This document shows positions 28,897 to 38,522 of a stretch of 64,000 nucleotides of DNA, in pieces (position 1 is the first letter of the stretch; each line of letters starts with the position of its first letter). The translations under genes were made by a program, and so were the position numbers. Below the pieces are notes generated by a model that was not told the origin of the DNA, did not search any database, and saw nothing but the letters and a program-made list of their open reading frames with translations. Origin of the DNA: Hyphomicrobiales bacterium (GTDB taxonomy: Bacteria; Pseudomonadota; Alphaproteobacteria; Rhizobiales; Rhizobiaceae); assembly GCA_900466605.1 (NCBI GenBank), contig UBMU01000016.1, positions 186,001 to 250,000 on the forward strand, written 5' to 3'.

Positions 28897-29166
28897 ATGG
28901 CAAAATCCGACGGCGATCTCACCCAGGCACTCTGGTCGAAACCGGTTTTGCTTGCTCTTGAAGAGCCCGGCGAATACGTGACAATCGCCACCACGCAGGC
29001 AGCCTCATGGGCGATGATCGAGGATTGGCCGACGGAAGACGGTCCGGCGCTTGATCGCGCCCTGCTGATCTGTGCGGATGTGATCAAGGGTAAACGCACG
29101 AACGAGGACGCGCGCCGTGCCTTCATCGATGCGGCTGTCGAAGCGGGTATCGACATCAAGGGCTGA
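28897..29166 (+). CDS. DUF982 domain protein
   Basis: The 89-residue protein matches the DUF982 pattern: W-x-x-PV near the start (LWSKPVLL), TTQAASWAMIEDWP in the centre (residues about 35-48), and RALLICADVIKGKRTNEDARRAFIDAAVEAG at the end. DUF982 is a rhizobia-enriched family of small soluble proteins, often in many copies and plasmid-borne, with no known function. ATG 28897 is chosen; a TTG three bases earlier is possible. It stands alone between the palindromic element and the GT90 gene. Confidence 0.85.
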   Translation: MAKSDGDLTQALWSKPVLLALEEPGEYVTIATTQAASWAMIEDWPTEDGPALDRALLICADVIKGKRTNEDARRAFIDAAVEAGIDIKG

Positions 29167-29280
29167 CTGAGGCGCAAGGCCCGAAGGCTAGCAATCACCT
29201 TCGATCTGGCTTTTGGAATTATCCCGCCATATTGATGGACGGCCCCGCAGATGCGGGCTTGCGCCTACATCAGGACGACG

Positions 29281-30291
29281 ATGACTTACGCCACTACGCT
29301 TAACCCGCTTCGCCTCTACAACACCCGTAAAGTTGGGCCATATTTCAAGCGGGAATTTGGACGTGTCGGCGCACGGCCGCCAAAAGTGCGCATAGGCTAT
29401 ACCGATGCCGGCAATCCCCCACGAGATGTCCTCATCGAGCGCCGTGGGCAACAGTTCACCCTTGTTCTTGAGAGCGCTGCAACACGGTGGTTTTCTCGTC
29501 AGATGCGCTACAAGGTCTGCGCCTACGCGTACTGGCTGAGCCTTTGTCCGCCTGAGGTGAAGCACATCACCGTCAATGCCTCAGACGGAGAGGCGATATC
29601 GGACGCGCGCTTTGCAGCGTCCGTGCGCTTTCCTCAACATGTCGGACTGCCCGATCCTCATTTTTTCCAGAATGATGGCTTCTCGGCCGAAGCCGAACGC
29701 GGCAAGGATGCGCCGCGCTGGGAGGATCGTTCAAGCGATATCGTCTGGCGCGGAGGCATGAATGGATGCGGCTGGGCAAGCTTCTCGCCGGGAGATATCA
29801 ACAATCCAGCCGTGCTGCAAAGAATACGGATGGTCATGCTGCTGAAAGGCACGCCGGGAGCAGACGTCAGGTTCGCTGATCTCTATCCTATTGCAGATGA
29901 ATACGGCGCATTGGCGCACCAACGAGAGTTCTCAGGTCAGCCAATGGCGACGCAGAGTTGGCTTGGGCGCAAATTCGCCATCGATATCGACGGCTTCACC
30001 AACACCTGGTCTAACCTCTTGGTCCGCATGCTCTACGGATGTTGTGTGTTGAAGGTGCAGTCACAGTTCGGTTTCCGCCAGTGGTATTATGAAGAACTGA
30101 AGCCGTACGAACACTATGTCCCCGTAGCTGCGGATATGTCGGACTTCAACGAAAAGATCGATTGGGTGCGCAGCCACGAAATGGAAGCGAAGGCCATCGC
30201 TGAGCGCGGTCAAGCGCTGGCACGGACGCTGAGCTTTGCCAGCCAGGCTCGGCGTGCCGCAGCCCTTATCGAGCGGCACTGGGATCTATGA
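29281..30291 (+). CDS. GT90 (CAP10/LpsA-like) glycosyltransferase
   Basis: The 336-residue protein has the CAP10/glycosyl-transferase-90 core: DIVWRGGMNG in the middle, then KFAIDIDGFTNTWSNLLVRMLYGCCVLKVQSQFGFRQWYYEELKPYEHYVPVAADMSDFNEKIDW, where the D-x-D-G and the E of the nucleotide-sugar site can be seen. GT90 enzymes transfer xylose or glucose; in bacteria LpsA-type members build lipopolysaccharide core. I chose the ATG at 29281 because AGGA precedes it. It converges with a UDP-xylose-synthase-like gene only 8-24 nt away. That suggests a xylosyl donor/transferase pair, but the sugar is inferred. Confidence 0.85.
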   Translation: MTYATTLNPLRLYNTRKVGPYFKREFGRVGARPPKVRIGYTDAGNPPRDVLIERRGQQFTLVLESAATRWFSRQMRYKVCAYAYWLSLCPPEVKHITVNASDGEAISDARFAASVRFPQHVGLPDPHFFQNDGFSAEAERGKDAPRWEDRSSDIVWRGGMNGCGWASFSPGDINNPAVLQRIRMVMLLKGTPGADVRFADLYPIADEYGALAHQREFSGQPMATQSWLGRKFAIDIDGFTNTWSNLLVRMLYGCCVLKVQSQFGFRQWYYEELKPYEHYVPVAADMSDFNEKIDWVRSHEMEAKAIAERGQALARTLSFASQARRAAALIERHWDL

Positions 30292-30314
30292 CCGCTTTTT
30301 AGACGGCGGCCAGC

Positions 30315-31259
30315 TCAGGTTTTGAAAGCGTCGTCTCGAAATAGGCAATGGTGCGCATCAGACCTTCGCGCAACGGGATCTGCGGCGCCCAGTCCAAGTT
30401 CGTGCGCCTTGCGGATATCCGGCAGCCGCTGACGCGGGTCGTCGACAGGCAGCGGCCTATGGACGATACGCGAGCCGGAATTCGTCAGTTCGAGGACGAT
30501 CTCGGCCAATTGCCGGATCGTAAATTCGCCCGGATTGCCAAGATTGATCGGGCCAATGACGTCAGGCGCGCTGTTCATCATCGCAATCAATCCGTCGACC
30601 AGATCGTCGACATAGCAGAACGACCGGGTCTGCGTTCCGTCGCCATAGATAGTGATGTCACCGCCCGATAGAGCCTGGACGATGAAGTTTGCCACAACGC
30701 GACCATCGGCCGGGTGCATATGCGGACCATACGTGTTGAAAATACGCACGACTTTGATTGGTAGCCCGTACTGGCGGCCATAGTCGAAAAATAGTGTCTC
30801 TGCGCCACGTTTGCCCTCGTCGTAGCAGGCGCGTGGGCCAATCGGATTGACGTTGCCCCAGTAGCTCTCCGGTTGTGGATGAACATGCGGATCGCCATAG
30901 ACCTCCGATGTTGATGCCTGGAGCACCGGGATGTTGTGCCTCAGTCGGGCGAGTTCAAGTACGTTTGCGGCACCGATAACGCTCGTCTTGAGTGTAGCGA
31001 TCGGGTCGGCCTGATAGTGTACAGGCGATGCGGGGCACGCCAGATTGTAGATTGCGTCTACTTCAAGCATGATGTCCGTGGTGACATCCTGTCGCAAAAG
31101 ACTGAAGTCAGGATGCGCGAGCAAGGCCGCAACATTATGCATTGAGCCGGTGGAAAGGTTGTCCATGCAGACAACGCAATGCCCTTGCTCAAGCAATTTT
31201 GCAGAAAGATGTGAGCCGACAAGTCCCGCGCCGCCGGTCACCAGAATGCGTTTATTCAT
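30315..31259 (-). CDS. UDP-glucuronate decarboxylase (UXS)-like SDR, C-terminus frameshifted
   Basis: The 314-residue extended SDR has NAD-binding [10 protein letters not shown] near residues 9-18, STSEVYGDP (catalytic Ser/Thr), YDEGKRGAE (catalytic Tyr-x-x-x-Lys) and [17 protein letters not shown], all typical of UXS-type enzymes that make UDP-xylose from UDP-glucuronate. After residue 288 (HEL) the frame runs into unrelated residues. Reading the other frame from about base 30398 gives [12 protein letters not shown]...[10 protein letters not shown], the normal family ending, with a stop at 30299. The gene therefore carries an indel near 30394-30400 that scrambles about the last 30 residues. 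The active site is intact, so partial function is possible. Start 31259 has GGACGAG upstream. Confidence 0.85.
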   Translation of the reverse strand: MNKRILVTGGAGLVGSHLSAKLLEQGHCVVCMDNLSTGSMHNVAALLAHPDFSLLRQDVTTDIMLEVDAIYNLACPASPVHYQADPIATLKTSVIGAANVLELARLRHNIPVLQASTSEVYGDPHVHPQPESYWGNVNPIGPRACYDEGKRGAETLFFDYGRQYGLPIKVVRIFNTYGPHMHPADGRVVANFIVQALSGGDITIYGDGTQTRSFCYVDDLVDGLIAMMNSAPDVIGPINLGNPGEFTIRQLAEIVLELTNSGSRIVHRPLPVDDPRQRLPDIRKAHELGLGAADPVARRSDAHHCLFRDDAFKT

Positions 31260-31513
31260 ATCGATTGTGCTCGTCCTATACGTTTGCACGCTTATAGCGA
31301 ATCCGGAACGGCCTTCAATAGATCTGGTGTTTGGCTGCTTTCAGGCGGCCCACGACGACTGCTCTCCATGGTCCAAAAAGATCTTCTGTTCCAAACAAAA
31401 CAGCGAACGTTCGCGGAGGTGTCTCCCGCAAGCCCTTTGCTAACGAACACCGTTCACCACTCTCTAAGTCAGCGACGATAGGATGGGGCTTGTCGAACCC
31501 AGGAGAATGAGGA

Positions 31514-31837
31514 ATGAGCATTTCGGGGATCACCCACACGGCGCTTTCAGGAATGCTGGCACAATCGACGCGGGCAAACGCGATCGCCGACAATTTGGCC
31601 AACAGCAGCACACGGGGCTACAGCAGACTGAACACCAGTTTCGCCGCTGCCAACGCCGGATCCGACGTGCAGGCTATCATCAGACCGAATGAGGTGCCGA
31701 CAGATGGGTCCGAGATCGATCTTGCTGCAGAGTTGACCGAACTGATCGAAACCGGACAAAACTACAAGGCAAATGCCACCGTCTTCGAGACTGGCGCCGA
31801 CCTGTGGGACATGCTGAGGAGCATCAAGCACGATTGA
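31514..31837 (+). CDS. Orphan short flagellar basal-body rod-like protein
   Basis: The 107-residue protein has the rod/hook N-terminal signature: ISGITHTALSGMLAQSTRANAIADNLANSSTRGYSR, with the ANxxANxxTxGY motif near residues 24-35. The C-terminus, LAAELTELIETGQNYKANATVFETGADLWDML, matches the coiled-coil end of FlgB/FlgC-type proteins. At 107 residues it is shorter than FlgC (about 135-140), with the middle domain nearly missing. No other flagellar gene is in this window. AGGA lies 2-5 nt before the ATG. It may be a specialised rod homologue; no assembly role is shown. Confidence 0.8.
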   Translation: MSISGITHTALSGMLAQSTRANAIADNLANSSTRGYSRLNTSFAAANAGSDVQAIIRPNEVPTDGSEIDLAAELTELIETGQNYKANATVFETGADLWDMLRSIKHD

Positions 31838-31858
31838 CGCGAAGGCGATCGATGTGCG

Positions 31859-32476
31859 CTAGAGAAGTGAATAGGCCGCAGAGGCGAGCGCCATCAGACC
31901 GAAGATGATCAGCAGATAGCTCGTTCCGCGTACGACCTTAATCGTGAAATCCTTGGGCAGTTTTCCCCGGGCAAGGTTGACTGCACCACTCAAGAAGAAC
32001 CACCACGCAAGCGAGCCGGCGAACACGCCGCCCACGATGATGGCCGAGCTGAAACGCCGCGTTTCCTCCGTCAACCCGAAGCCGGCAAACAGCGCGCCGA
32101 ATGAAAGGATCGTGGCCGGGTTGGAGATCGTCAGAAGGAAGGTTGCAAGCGTCGTACCAACGAGACCGCCCGCCTTGATATCCGCCGCCTGCACCGGGTC
32201 GCGTGTCAGTCCCCGATAGCCAAGCCCCAAAAGCAATAGACCTCCAACGATGGCCAGCGGCAAAGTCGCGGCCGACATGATCTCTTCGAATACAGCAATA
32301 CCGGTCACCGCCACCAGAGCATAGCTGGCATCGCCGATAGCGGTTCCCAATCCGCAGGAAAAGCCGGCGAGAAAGCCGCGGTCCAGCGTGCGGTTGATGC
32401 AGAGCATTCCAATCGGTCCGAGCGGCGCGGTGATGATGACACCCAGAAGAGCGCCTTTCAGGAGGAGCAGCAGCAT
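31859..32476 (-). CDS. LysE-family amino-acid exporter
   Basis: The 205-residue inner-membrane protein has about six hydrophobic segments. GVIITAPLGPIGMLCINRTLDRGFLAGFSCGLGTAIGDASYA (about 11-52) is the LysE/RhtB signature, and SNPATILSFGALFAGFG near 116-132 is also conserved. It should export an amino acid or derivative. It is downstream of the suf operon terminator on the minus strand; its own promoter probably lies in 32477-32560. Its stop is close to the stop of the convergent rod-like gene. Confidence 0.88.
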   Translation of the reverse strand: MLLLLLKGALLGVIITAPLGPIGMLCINRTLDRGFLAGFSCGLGTAIGDASYALVAVTGIAVFEEIMSAATLPLAIVGGLLLLGLGYRGLTRDPVQAADIKAGGLVGTTLATFLLTISNPATILSFGALFAGFGLTEETRRFSSAIIVGGVFAGSLAWWFFLSGAVNLARGKLPKDFTIKVVRGTSYLLIIFGLMALASAAYSLL

Positions 32477-32560
32477 TCTTCAGTCTATTCCCTACCGCGG
32501 GGAATATCCCACGGCCTTGCAACAACAGCCCTTAAAGCGCTGTCGCCCAGAGGTAAAATG

Positions 32561-32586
32561 AAAAAAGGCCGCCCGAATCGGCAGCC
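32561..32586 (-). terminator. Intrinsic terminator of the suf operon
   Basis: Read on the minus strand, GGCTGCC-GATTC-GGGCGGCC forms a 7-bp stem (one G-U pair) followed by TTTTTTC. It lies 24 nt after sufA, the last suf gene. Confidence 0.8.
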
Positions 32587-32610
32587 CCATCAAAAATCCG
32601 CTTGCGCCAA

Positions 32611-33003
32611 TCAGTGTGCCGGAACGACCGCATCGCCCTTGGCGGCAAGCGCTGCGAGATCGGCCGGCTTCAACTCGACAGATTCGCCGCAGCCGCAGGC
32701 TGATGTCTGGTTTGGGTTGGTGAAGGTGAAACCCGAGCGCAATGTTGTGCTTTCGAAACCCATTTCAGTGCCAAGAAGGTAGAGCACGGCCGACGGTTCG
32801 ACCCAAACCTTCGCGCCGTCGCGCTCGATCAGGTCGTCTTTCGCATTCGGTTCGGTAACGAGGTCGATGGTGTATTCCATCCCGGCGCAACCGCCCTTCT
32901 TGATTCCGACACGAAGCCCCTTGGCTTCCGCTCCGGAGTTCTCGACGAGAGCCTTCACGCGGTTCGCGGCGGCTTCCGTCATGCTCATGATTGCAAAGCC
33001 CAT
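32611..33003 (-). CDS. sufA: Fe-S cluster carrier SufA/IscA family
   Basis: The 130-residue A-type carrier has the three conserved cysteines: Cys39 in KKGGCAGM, and Cys103/Cys105 in SACGCGES. It receives Fe-S clusters from the SufBCD scaffold and passes them to target enzymes. The tail beyond CGCGES (about 25 residues, Ala-rich) is longer than in E. coli SufA. AAGGAGAAG precedes the ATG. It is the last gene of the suf cluster, 135 nt downstream of sufT. Confidence 0.93.
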   Translation of the reverse strand: MGFAIMSMTEAAANRVKALVENSGAEAKGLRVGIKKGGCAGMEYTIDLVTEPNAKDDLIERDGAKVWVEPSAVLYLLGTEMGFESTTLRSGFTFTNPNQTSACGCGESVELKPADLAALAAKGDAVVPAH

Positions 33004-33138
33004 CGGCCTCTTCTCCTTCCGCGCACGGATTAAAGGTCCGGCGTTTCATGATTCCAATGTAGTGCCAGCAGCTTAACCGATCAATACCAGCCTGTCGCAT
33101 GATCCTGTCGGAAAAGCCTGCATCTCGTGGCGGTCGTA

Positions 33139-33519
33139 CTAGTACCAGCCGACGGCGACCTGCGCCTCTTCCGACATGCGGTCCGGTGTCCACGGTGGAT
33201 CGAAGGTCATTTCGACCTCGACGCCAGATACGCCCTCAACCGCGCCAACGGCATTCTCTACCCATCCTGGCATCTCGCCGGCCACCGGGCATCCGGGTGC
33301 CGTCAGTGTCATCATGATTTTCACCAGACGGTCGTCTTCGATGTCGATCTTGTAGATCAGCCCAAGCTCGAAGATATCGGCGGGAATTTCAGGATCATAG
33401 ACTGTTTTCAACGCCATGATGACATCGTCGCTGAGACGCGCCAATTCATCGGCAGGAATGCTGGAATGCACGATGCCTTCGCGCACGTCGATCTTCTGTT
33501 CGCTTTCGTCCAGGCTCAT
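33139..33519 (-). CDS. sufT: SUF-system assembly protein SufT (DUF59/MIP18 family)
   Basis: The 126-residue protein has the MIP18/DUF59 core: VIMALKTVYDPEIPADIFELGLIYKIDI (about 33-60) followed by MTLTAPGCPVAGEMPGWVENAVGAVEGV with the conserved Cys, and FDPPWTPDRMSEEAQVAVGW at the end. SufT-type proteins help deliver Fe-S clusters to target proteins. It is 11 nt downstream of sufS, consistent with one operon. Confidence 0.92.
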   Translation of the reverse strand: MSLDESEQKIDVREGIVHSSIPADELARLSDDVIMALKTVYDPEIPADIFELGLIYKIDIEDDRLVKIMMTLTAPGCPVAGEMPGWVENAVGAVEGVSGVEVEMTFDPPWTPDRMSEEAQVAVGWY

Positions 33520-33530
33520 TCGGACACTCC

Positions 33531-34772
33531 TTAAGCAAAGAACTTACGCGCATATTCCAGCGCATCGGCCAAGGCATCGACCTCGGCGCGGGTATTATAC
33601 ATCCCGAAAGACGCTCGGCATGTGGATGTGACGCCGAAGCGTTTCAAGAGCGGCATGGCGCAATGCGTCCCTGCGCGAACCGCAACGCCCTGGCGGTCGA
33701 TCACCATCGATACGTCATGCGCATGCAGACCGGCCAGCTCAAAGGAGAAGATACCCCCCTTTCCCGGTGCCGTGCCGAACACTCTCAACGAATTGACTGC
33801 CTGCAACCGCTCCGCAGCGTAGGCTGCGAGATCCGCCTCATGGCGCGCAATCGCCTCACGGCCGACTTTCTCCATGTAGTCGAGCGCATAGCCAAGCCCG
33901 ATCGCCTGCACGATCGGCGGCGTTCCGGCTTCGAAGCGATGCGGTGGGTCGTTATAGGTCACGGCATCTTCCGTCACCTCGAAGATCATTTCGCCACCAC
34001 CTTGGAAGGGCCGCATCTCGCGAAGCCGCTCCTTCTTGCCGTAGAGTACGCCGATCCCAGACGGGCCATAGAGCTTGTGGCCGGTCATCACGTACCAGTC
34101 GCAATCGATGTCTTGCACGTCAACAGGCATATGGACGGCGCCCTGCGATCCATCGACCAGAACCGGAATGCCACGTTCATGTGCGATGCGGCAGATTTCC
34201 TTGACCGGAACCACCGTACCGAGCGCATTCGACATGTGCGTGATGGCAACAAGCTTCGTGCGCTCCGTCAGGCTCTTCTCAAAATCCTCGATGTGGAAAG
34301 CACCCTCGTCGTCGACGGGCACCCAGACCAGCTTGGCGCCCTGACGCTCGCGGATGAAATGCCAGGGCACGATGTTGGAGTGATGCTCCATGATCGAGAT
34401 GACGATCTCGTCGCCCTCGCCGATCTTGGGCATGCCCCAGCCATAGGCGACGGTGTTGATCGCCTCCGTCGATGATTTCGTGAATATGATGTCGTTGACA
34501 TCAGGCGCATTGAGGAAGCGCCTGACTTTCTCGCGGGCGCCCTCATAGGCGTCCGTTGCGGCGTTAGAGAGGAAATGCAGGCCGCGATGAACGTTCGCAT
34601 ATTCGTTCGAGTAGGCATGCGAGATCGCGTCGATCACGACATGCGGCTTCTGTGCGGAGGCGCCGTTGTCTAGATAGACCAGCGGCTTGCCGTAGACCTC
34701 CTTTGCAAGAATCGGAAAATCCTTGCGAATGGCTTCGACGTCGTATGCAGTGGCCGGAACTATCTTGTCCAT
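33531..34772 (-). CDS. sufS: Cysteine desulfurase SufS
   Basis: The 413-residue class II PLP desulfurase supplies sulfur as persulfide for SufBCD. PLP Lys233 is in MTGHKLYGPSG and the active Cys371 in RAGTHCAMPLL. No sufE or sufU gene is in the cluster, so the sulfur acceptor must be encoded elsewhere or SufS acts directly. It starts 12 nt after sufD. Confidence 0.95.
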   Translation of the reverse strand: MDKIVPATAYDVEAIRKDFPILAKEVYGKPLVYLDNGASAQKPHVVIDAISHAYSNEYANVHRGLHFLSNAATDAYEGAREKVRRFLNAPDVNDIIFTKSSTEAINTVAYGWGMPKIGEGDEIVISIMEHHSNIVPWHFIRERQGAKLVWVPVDDEGAFHIEDFEKSLTERTKLVAITHMSNALGTVVPVKEICRIAHERGIPVLVDGSQGAVHMPVDVQDIDCDWYVMTGHKLYGPSGIGVLYGKKERLREMRPFQGGGEMIFEVTEDAVTYNDPPHRFEAGTPPIVQAIGLGYALDYMEKVGREAIARHEADLAAYAAERLQAVNSLRVFGTAPGKGGIFSFELAGLHAHDVSMVIDRQGVAVRAGTHCAMPLLKRFGVTSTCRASFGMYNTRAEVDALADALEYARKFFA

Positions 34773-34784
34773 GACGCTATCCGA

Positions 34785-36059
34785 TCAGGCGTGCTTTTCG
34801 AGCCAGGCGGAGATGACGCCTTCCAGCGACTCGACCAGGGCTTCGTCTTCCAGTTCTTCGACGATCTCGGCAACGAACGCATTGACGAGCATGGCGCGCG
34901 CCTTGTTCTCCGGAATGCCGCGGGCCATCAGATAATAGAGATGGTTGTGGTCGATGTCGGCAACGGTTGCACCGTGACCACACTGAACATCGTCAGCGAA
35001 GATCTCGAGTTCCGGCTTCACCGAGAACTCGGCGTCGTCAGACATCAACAGCGTGTTGCACGCCATCTTGGCGTCGGTCTTCTGTGCATCGGGCGCAACG
35101 CGGATCATCCCCTGGAAGACCCCCTTGGCGCGATCAAAAACGACGTTGCGGATGACTTCCGTGGAACCCGTATGCGGGACATTATGGCCGAGCACCATAG
35201 TAACGTCCGTATGCGTCTCAGCACCAAGCAGATTGATGCCGCGCAGCGTCAAGTCGGCGCCTTCGCCTGTCACCTTGATGTGCAGTTCCTGACGAACCAG
35301 CTTGCCACCGGCGTTGATGACGAAGAGCTTCAGCCTGGCATCAGCCCCGAGATCGACACGGATCTGGCCGAGGTGGGTATCTTCTGCACCTTGCTGCTGG
35401 ACAATGATCCAGGTGAGCTCTGTGCCCTCTCCGACTGTAATGTCGCTGATGTGAGACACGAGGGCCGCGTCCGACGTCACTGCGAGGTGACGTTCAATCA
35501 CCGTCGCCTTCACGTTGGCGCCGAAGGTGACCGGCAGACGCGTATGAGTCTGGCCGCCAGCGTGAACGAACTGGATCTCCAGTGGTTCCTCAAGCGCAGT
35601 TTCGGCGGCAACGTCGATGACATAGCCATCGCGCACAAAGCTGCCGTTGATGCGCCCGATTGCATCGTCGCTGCCGAGGGCGCCGAGGCCGGTGGCAGCG
35701 GTGCCGTTGGACAGCTGAGCCGTGTAGCCCGAAATCTCGAGGCCATCGACTGAAGCCTTGAGATTGGGAACACCCTGAATGACTGAAAGAACCGAGGCTT
35801 CCTCAACCAGAGGGTCGCGGGCCTCCGAGCCGGCGTCGCCAGCCTGTTCCGGAATGGTTCGAAGCAGTGTCTTCAGATCGGTATAGTGCCAAGCCTCGAC
35901 GCGACGCGTCGGCAGGCCTGCCTTCTTCAAATCGTCAAGCAGTCTATCCCGGATGGCTATGACCGAGCCGTCGCCCGGCAATTCGCCGATCTGATCGTTG
36001 AAAGCCTCGATGAGCGCCGCTTCCGCGGTGGTCAGGCGGCTCGTCGTCTGCATGTTCAT
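34785..36059 (-). CDS. sufD: Fe-S cluster assembly protein SufD
   Basis: The 424-residue protein is a beta-helix partner of SufB in the SufBC2D scaffold. The first half is poorly conserved. In the second half, GTELTWIIVQQQGAEDTHLGQIRVDLG, CNTLLMSDDAEFSVKPELEIFADDVQCGHGATVADIDHNHLYYLMARGI is the family core. It contains the cysteine of DDVQCGHG and the following histidines. AAAGGACGAG precedes the ATG at 36059. It lies 23 nt after sufC in the same operon. Confidence 0.94.
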   Translation of the reverse strand: MNMQTTSRLTTAEAALIEAFNDQIGELPGDGSVIAIRDRLLDDLKKAGLPTRRVEAWHYTDLKTLLRTIPEQAGDAGSEARDPLVEEASVLSVIQGVPNLKASVDGLEISGYTAQLSNGTAATGLGALGSDDAIGRINGSFVRDGYVIDVAAETALEEPLEIQFVHAGGQTHTRLPVTFGANVKATVIERHLAVTSDAALVSHISDITVGEGTELTWIIVQQQGAEDTHLGQIRVDLGADARLKLFVINAGGKLVRQELHIKVTGEGADLTLRGINLLGAETHTDVTMVLGHNVPHTGSTEVIRNVVFDRAKGVFQGMIRVAPDAQKTDAKMACNTLLMSDDAEFSVKPELEIFADDVQCGHGATVADIDHNHLYYLMARGIPENKARAMLVNAFVAEIVEELEDEALVESLEGVISAWLEKHA

Positions 36060-36082
36060 GAGACTCGTCCTTTCCGCCTGAA

Positions 36083-36838
36083 TCAGGCTGCCGCACCGAT
36101 GATATCGGCGTAGCCGTTGGCTTCCAGCTCATGCGCCAGCGTCTTGTCGCCCGACTTGATCACCTGTCCCTTGTAAAGGACGTGAACCGTATCCGGGACG
36201 ATATAGTCGAGCAGGCGCTGGTAGTGCGTGATGACGATGACGGCGCGATCCGGCGAACGCAGCGCGTTGACACCGTCGGCAACGATCTTCAGCGCATCGA
36301 TGTCGAGGCCCGAGTCGGTTTCGTCGAGAACGCAAAGCTGCGGCTGTAACAACGCCATCTGCAGGATTTCGGCGCGCTTCTTCTCACCACCGGAGAAGCC
36401 GACGTTCAGCGGGCGCTTCAGCATTTCGGTATTGATCTGCAGCTTGGCGGCGGCGTCCTTCACGAGGCGCATGAAGTCAGGCGTCTTCAGCTCTTCTTCG
36501 CCACGTGCCTTGCGCTGCTCGTTCATGGCAACCTTGAGGAACTGCATCGTGGCGACACCCGGAATTTCGACCGGGTACTGGAACGCCAGGAAGATACCCT
36601 TGGCGGCGCGCTCCGCAGCGTCGAGTTCCAGGATGCTCTCGCCGTTGTAAAGGATGTCGCCTTCGGTGACTTCGTAGTCTTCGCGACCCGAAAGGATGTA
36701 GGAAAGCGTCGACTTGCCGGAGCCGTTCGGGCCCATGATGGCGGCAACTTCGCCGGCCTTCACGGTGAGGTTCAGGCCGCGGATGATCTCGGTGCCGTCT
36801 TCGGCGATGCGGGCGTGCAGGTTCTTGATCTCAAGCAT
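36083..36838 (-). CDS. sufC: Fe-S assembly ATPase SufC
   Basis: The 251-residue ABC ATPase has Walker A GPNGSGKST (about 37-45), the signature FSGGEKKRAEILQMALLQP, Walker B LCVLDETDSGLDID, and the H-loop VITHYQ. It dimerises on SufB/SufD and drives scaffold opening. It lies between sufB and sufD, in the usual order. The gap to sufB (36839-36909) is 71 nt. Confidence 0.96.
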   Translation of the reverse strand: MLEIKNLHARIAEDGTEIIRGLNLTVKAGEVAAIMGPNGSGKSTLSYILSGREDYEVTEGDILYNGESILELDAAERAAKGIFLAFQYPVEIPGVATMQFLKVAMNEQRKARGEEELKTPDFMRLVKDAAAKLQINTEMLKRPLNVGFSGGEKKRAEILQMALLQPQLCVLDETDSGLDIDALKIVADGVNALRSPDRAVIVITHYQRLLDYIVPDTVHVLYKGQVIKSGDKTLAHELEANGYADIIGAAA

Positions 36839-36909
36839 GGTGATAATCCCATAGAAAAACGTTCGGAAAGGGACGCGTCCTGCGCGCCCACTATATCATT
36901 GGTTTGGCG

Positions 36910-38379
<1,470 letters not shown>

Positions 38380-38491
38380 GTCATTCTCCAATCTCGCCGG
38401 AGAAAAGGTCCGGCAGCTTGTCGTGCGGGCAGTATTGTTTGCCCCGTATGTAGGTGGCCAAAAGGGACTTTTCAGCCCGAATGGCAAGCGG

Positions 38492-38513
38492 AAATTTGCG
38501 TTTCCGCAAATTT
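38492..38513. promoter_or_regulatory. Perfect AT-rich palindrome between desulfurase gene and sufB
   Basis: AAATTTGCG-TTTC-CGCAAATTT is a perfect 9-bp dyad in the 143-nt gap between the IscS-like gene (stop at 38523) and sufB (start 38379). It could be an operator for an internal sufB promoter or a partial terminator that sets the ratio of the two. Confidence 0.45.
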
Positions 38514-38522
38514 ATGAAGCGG

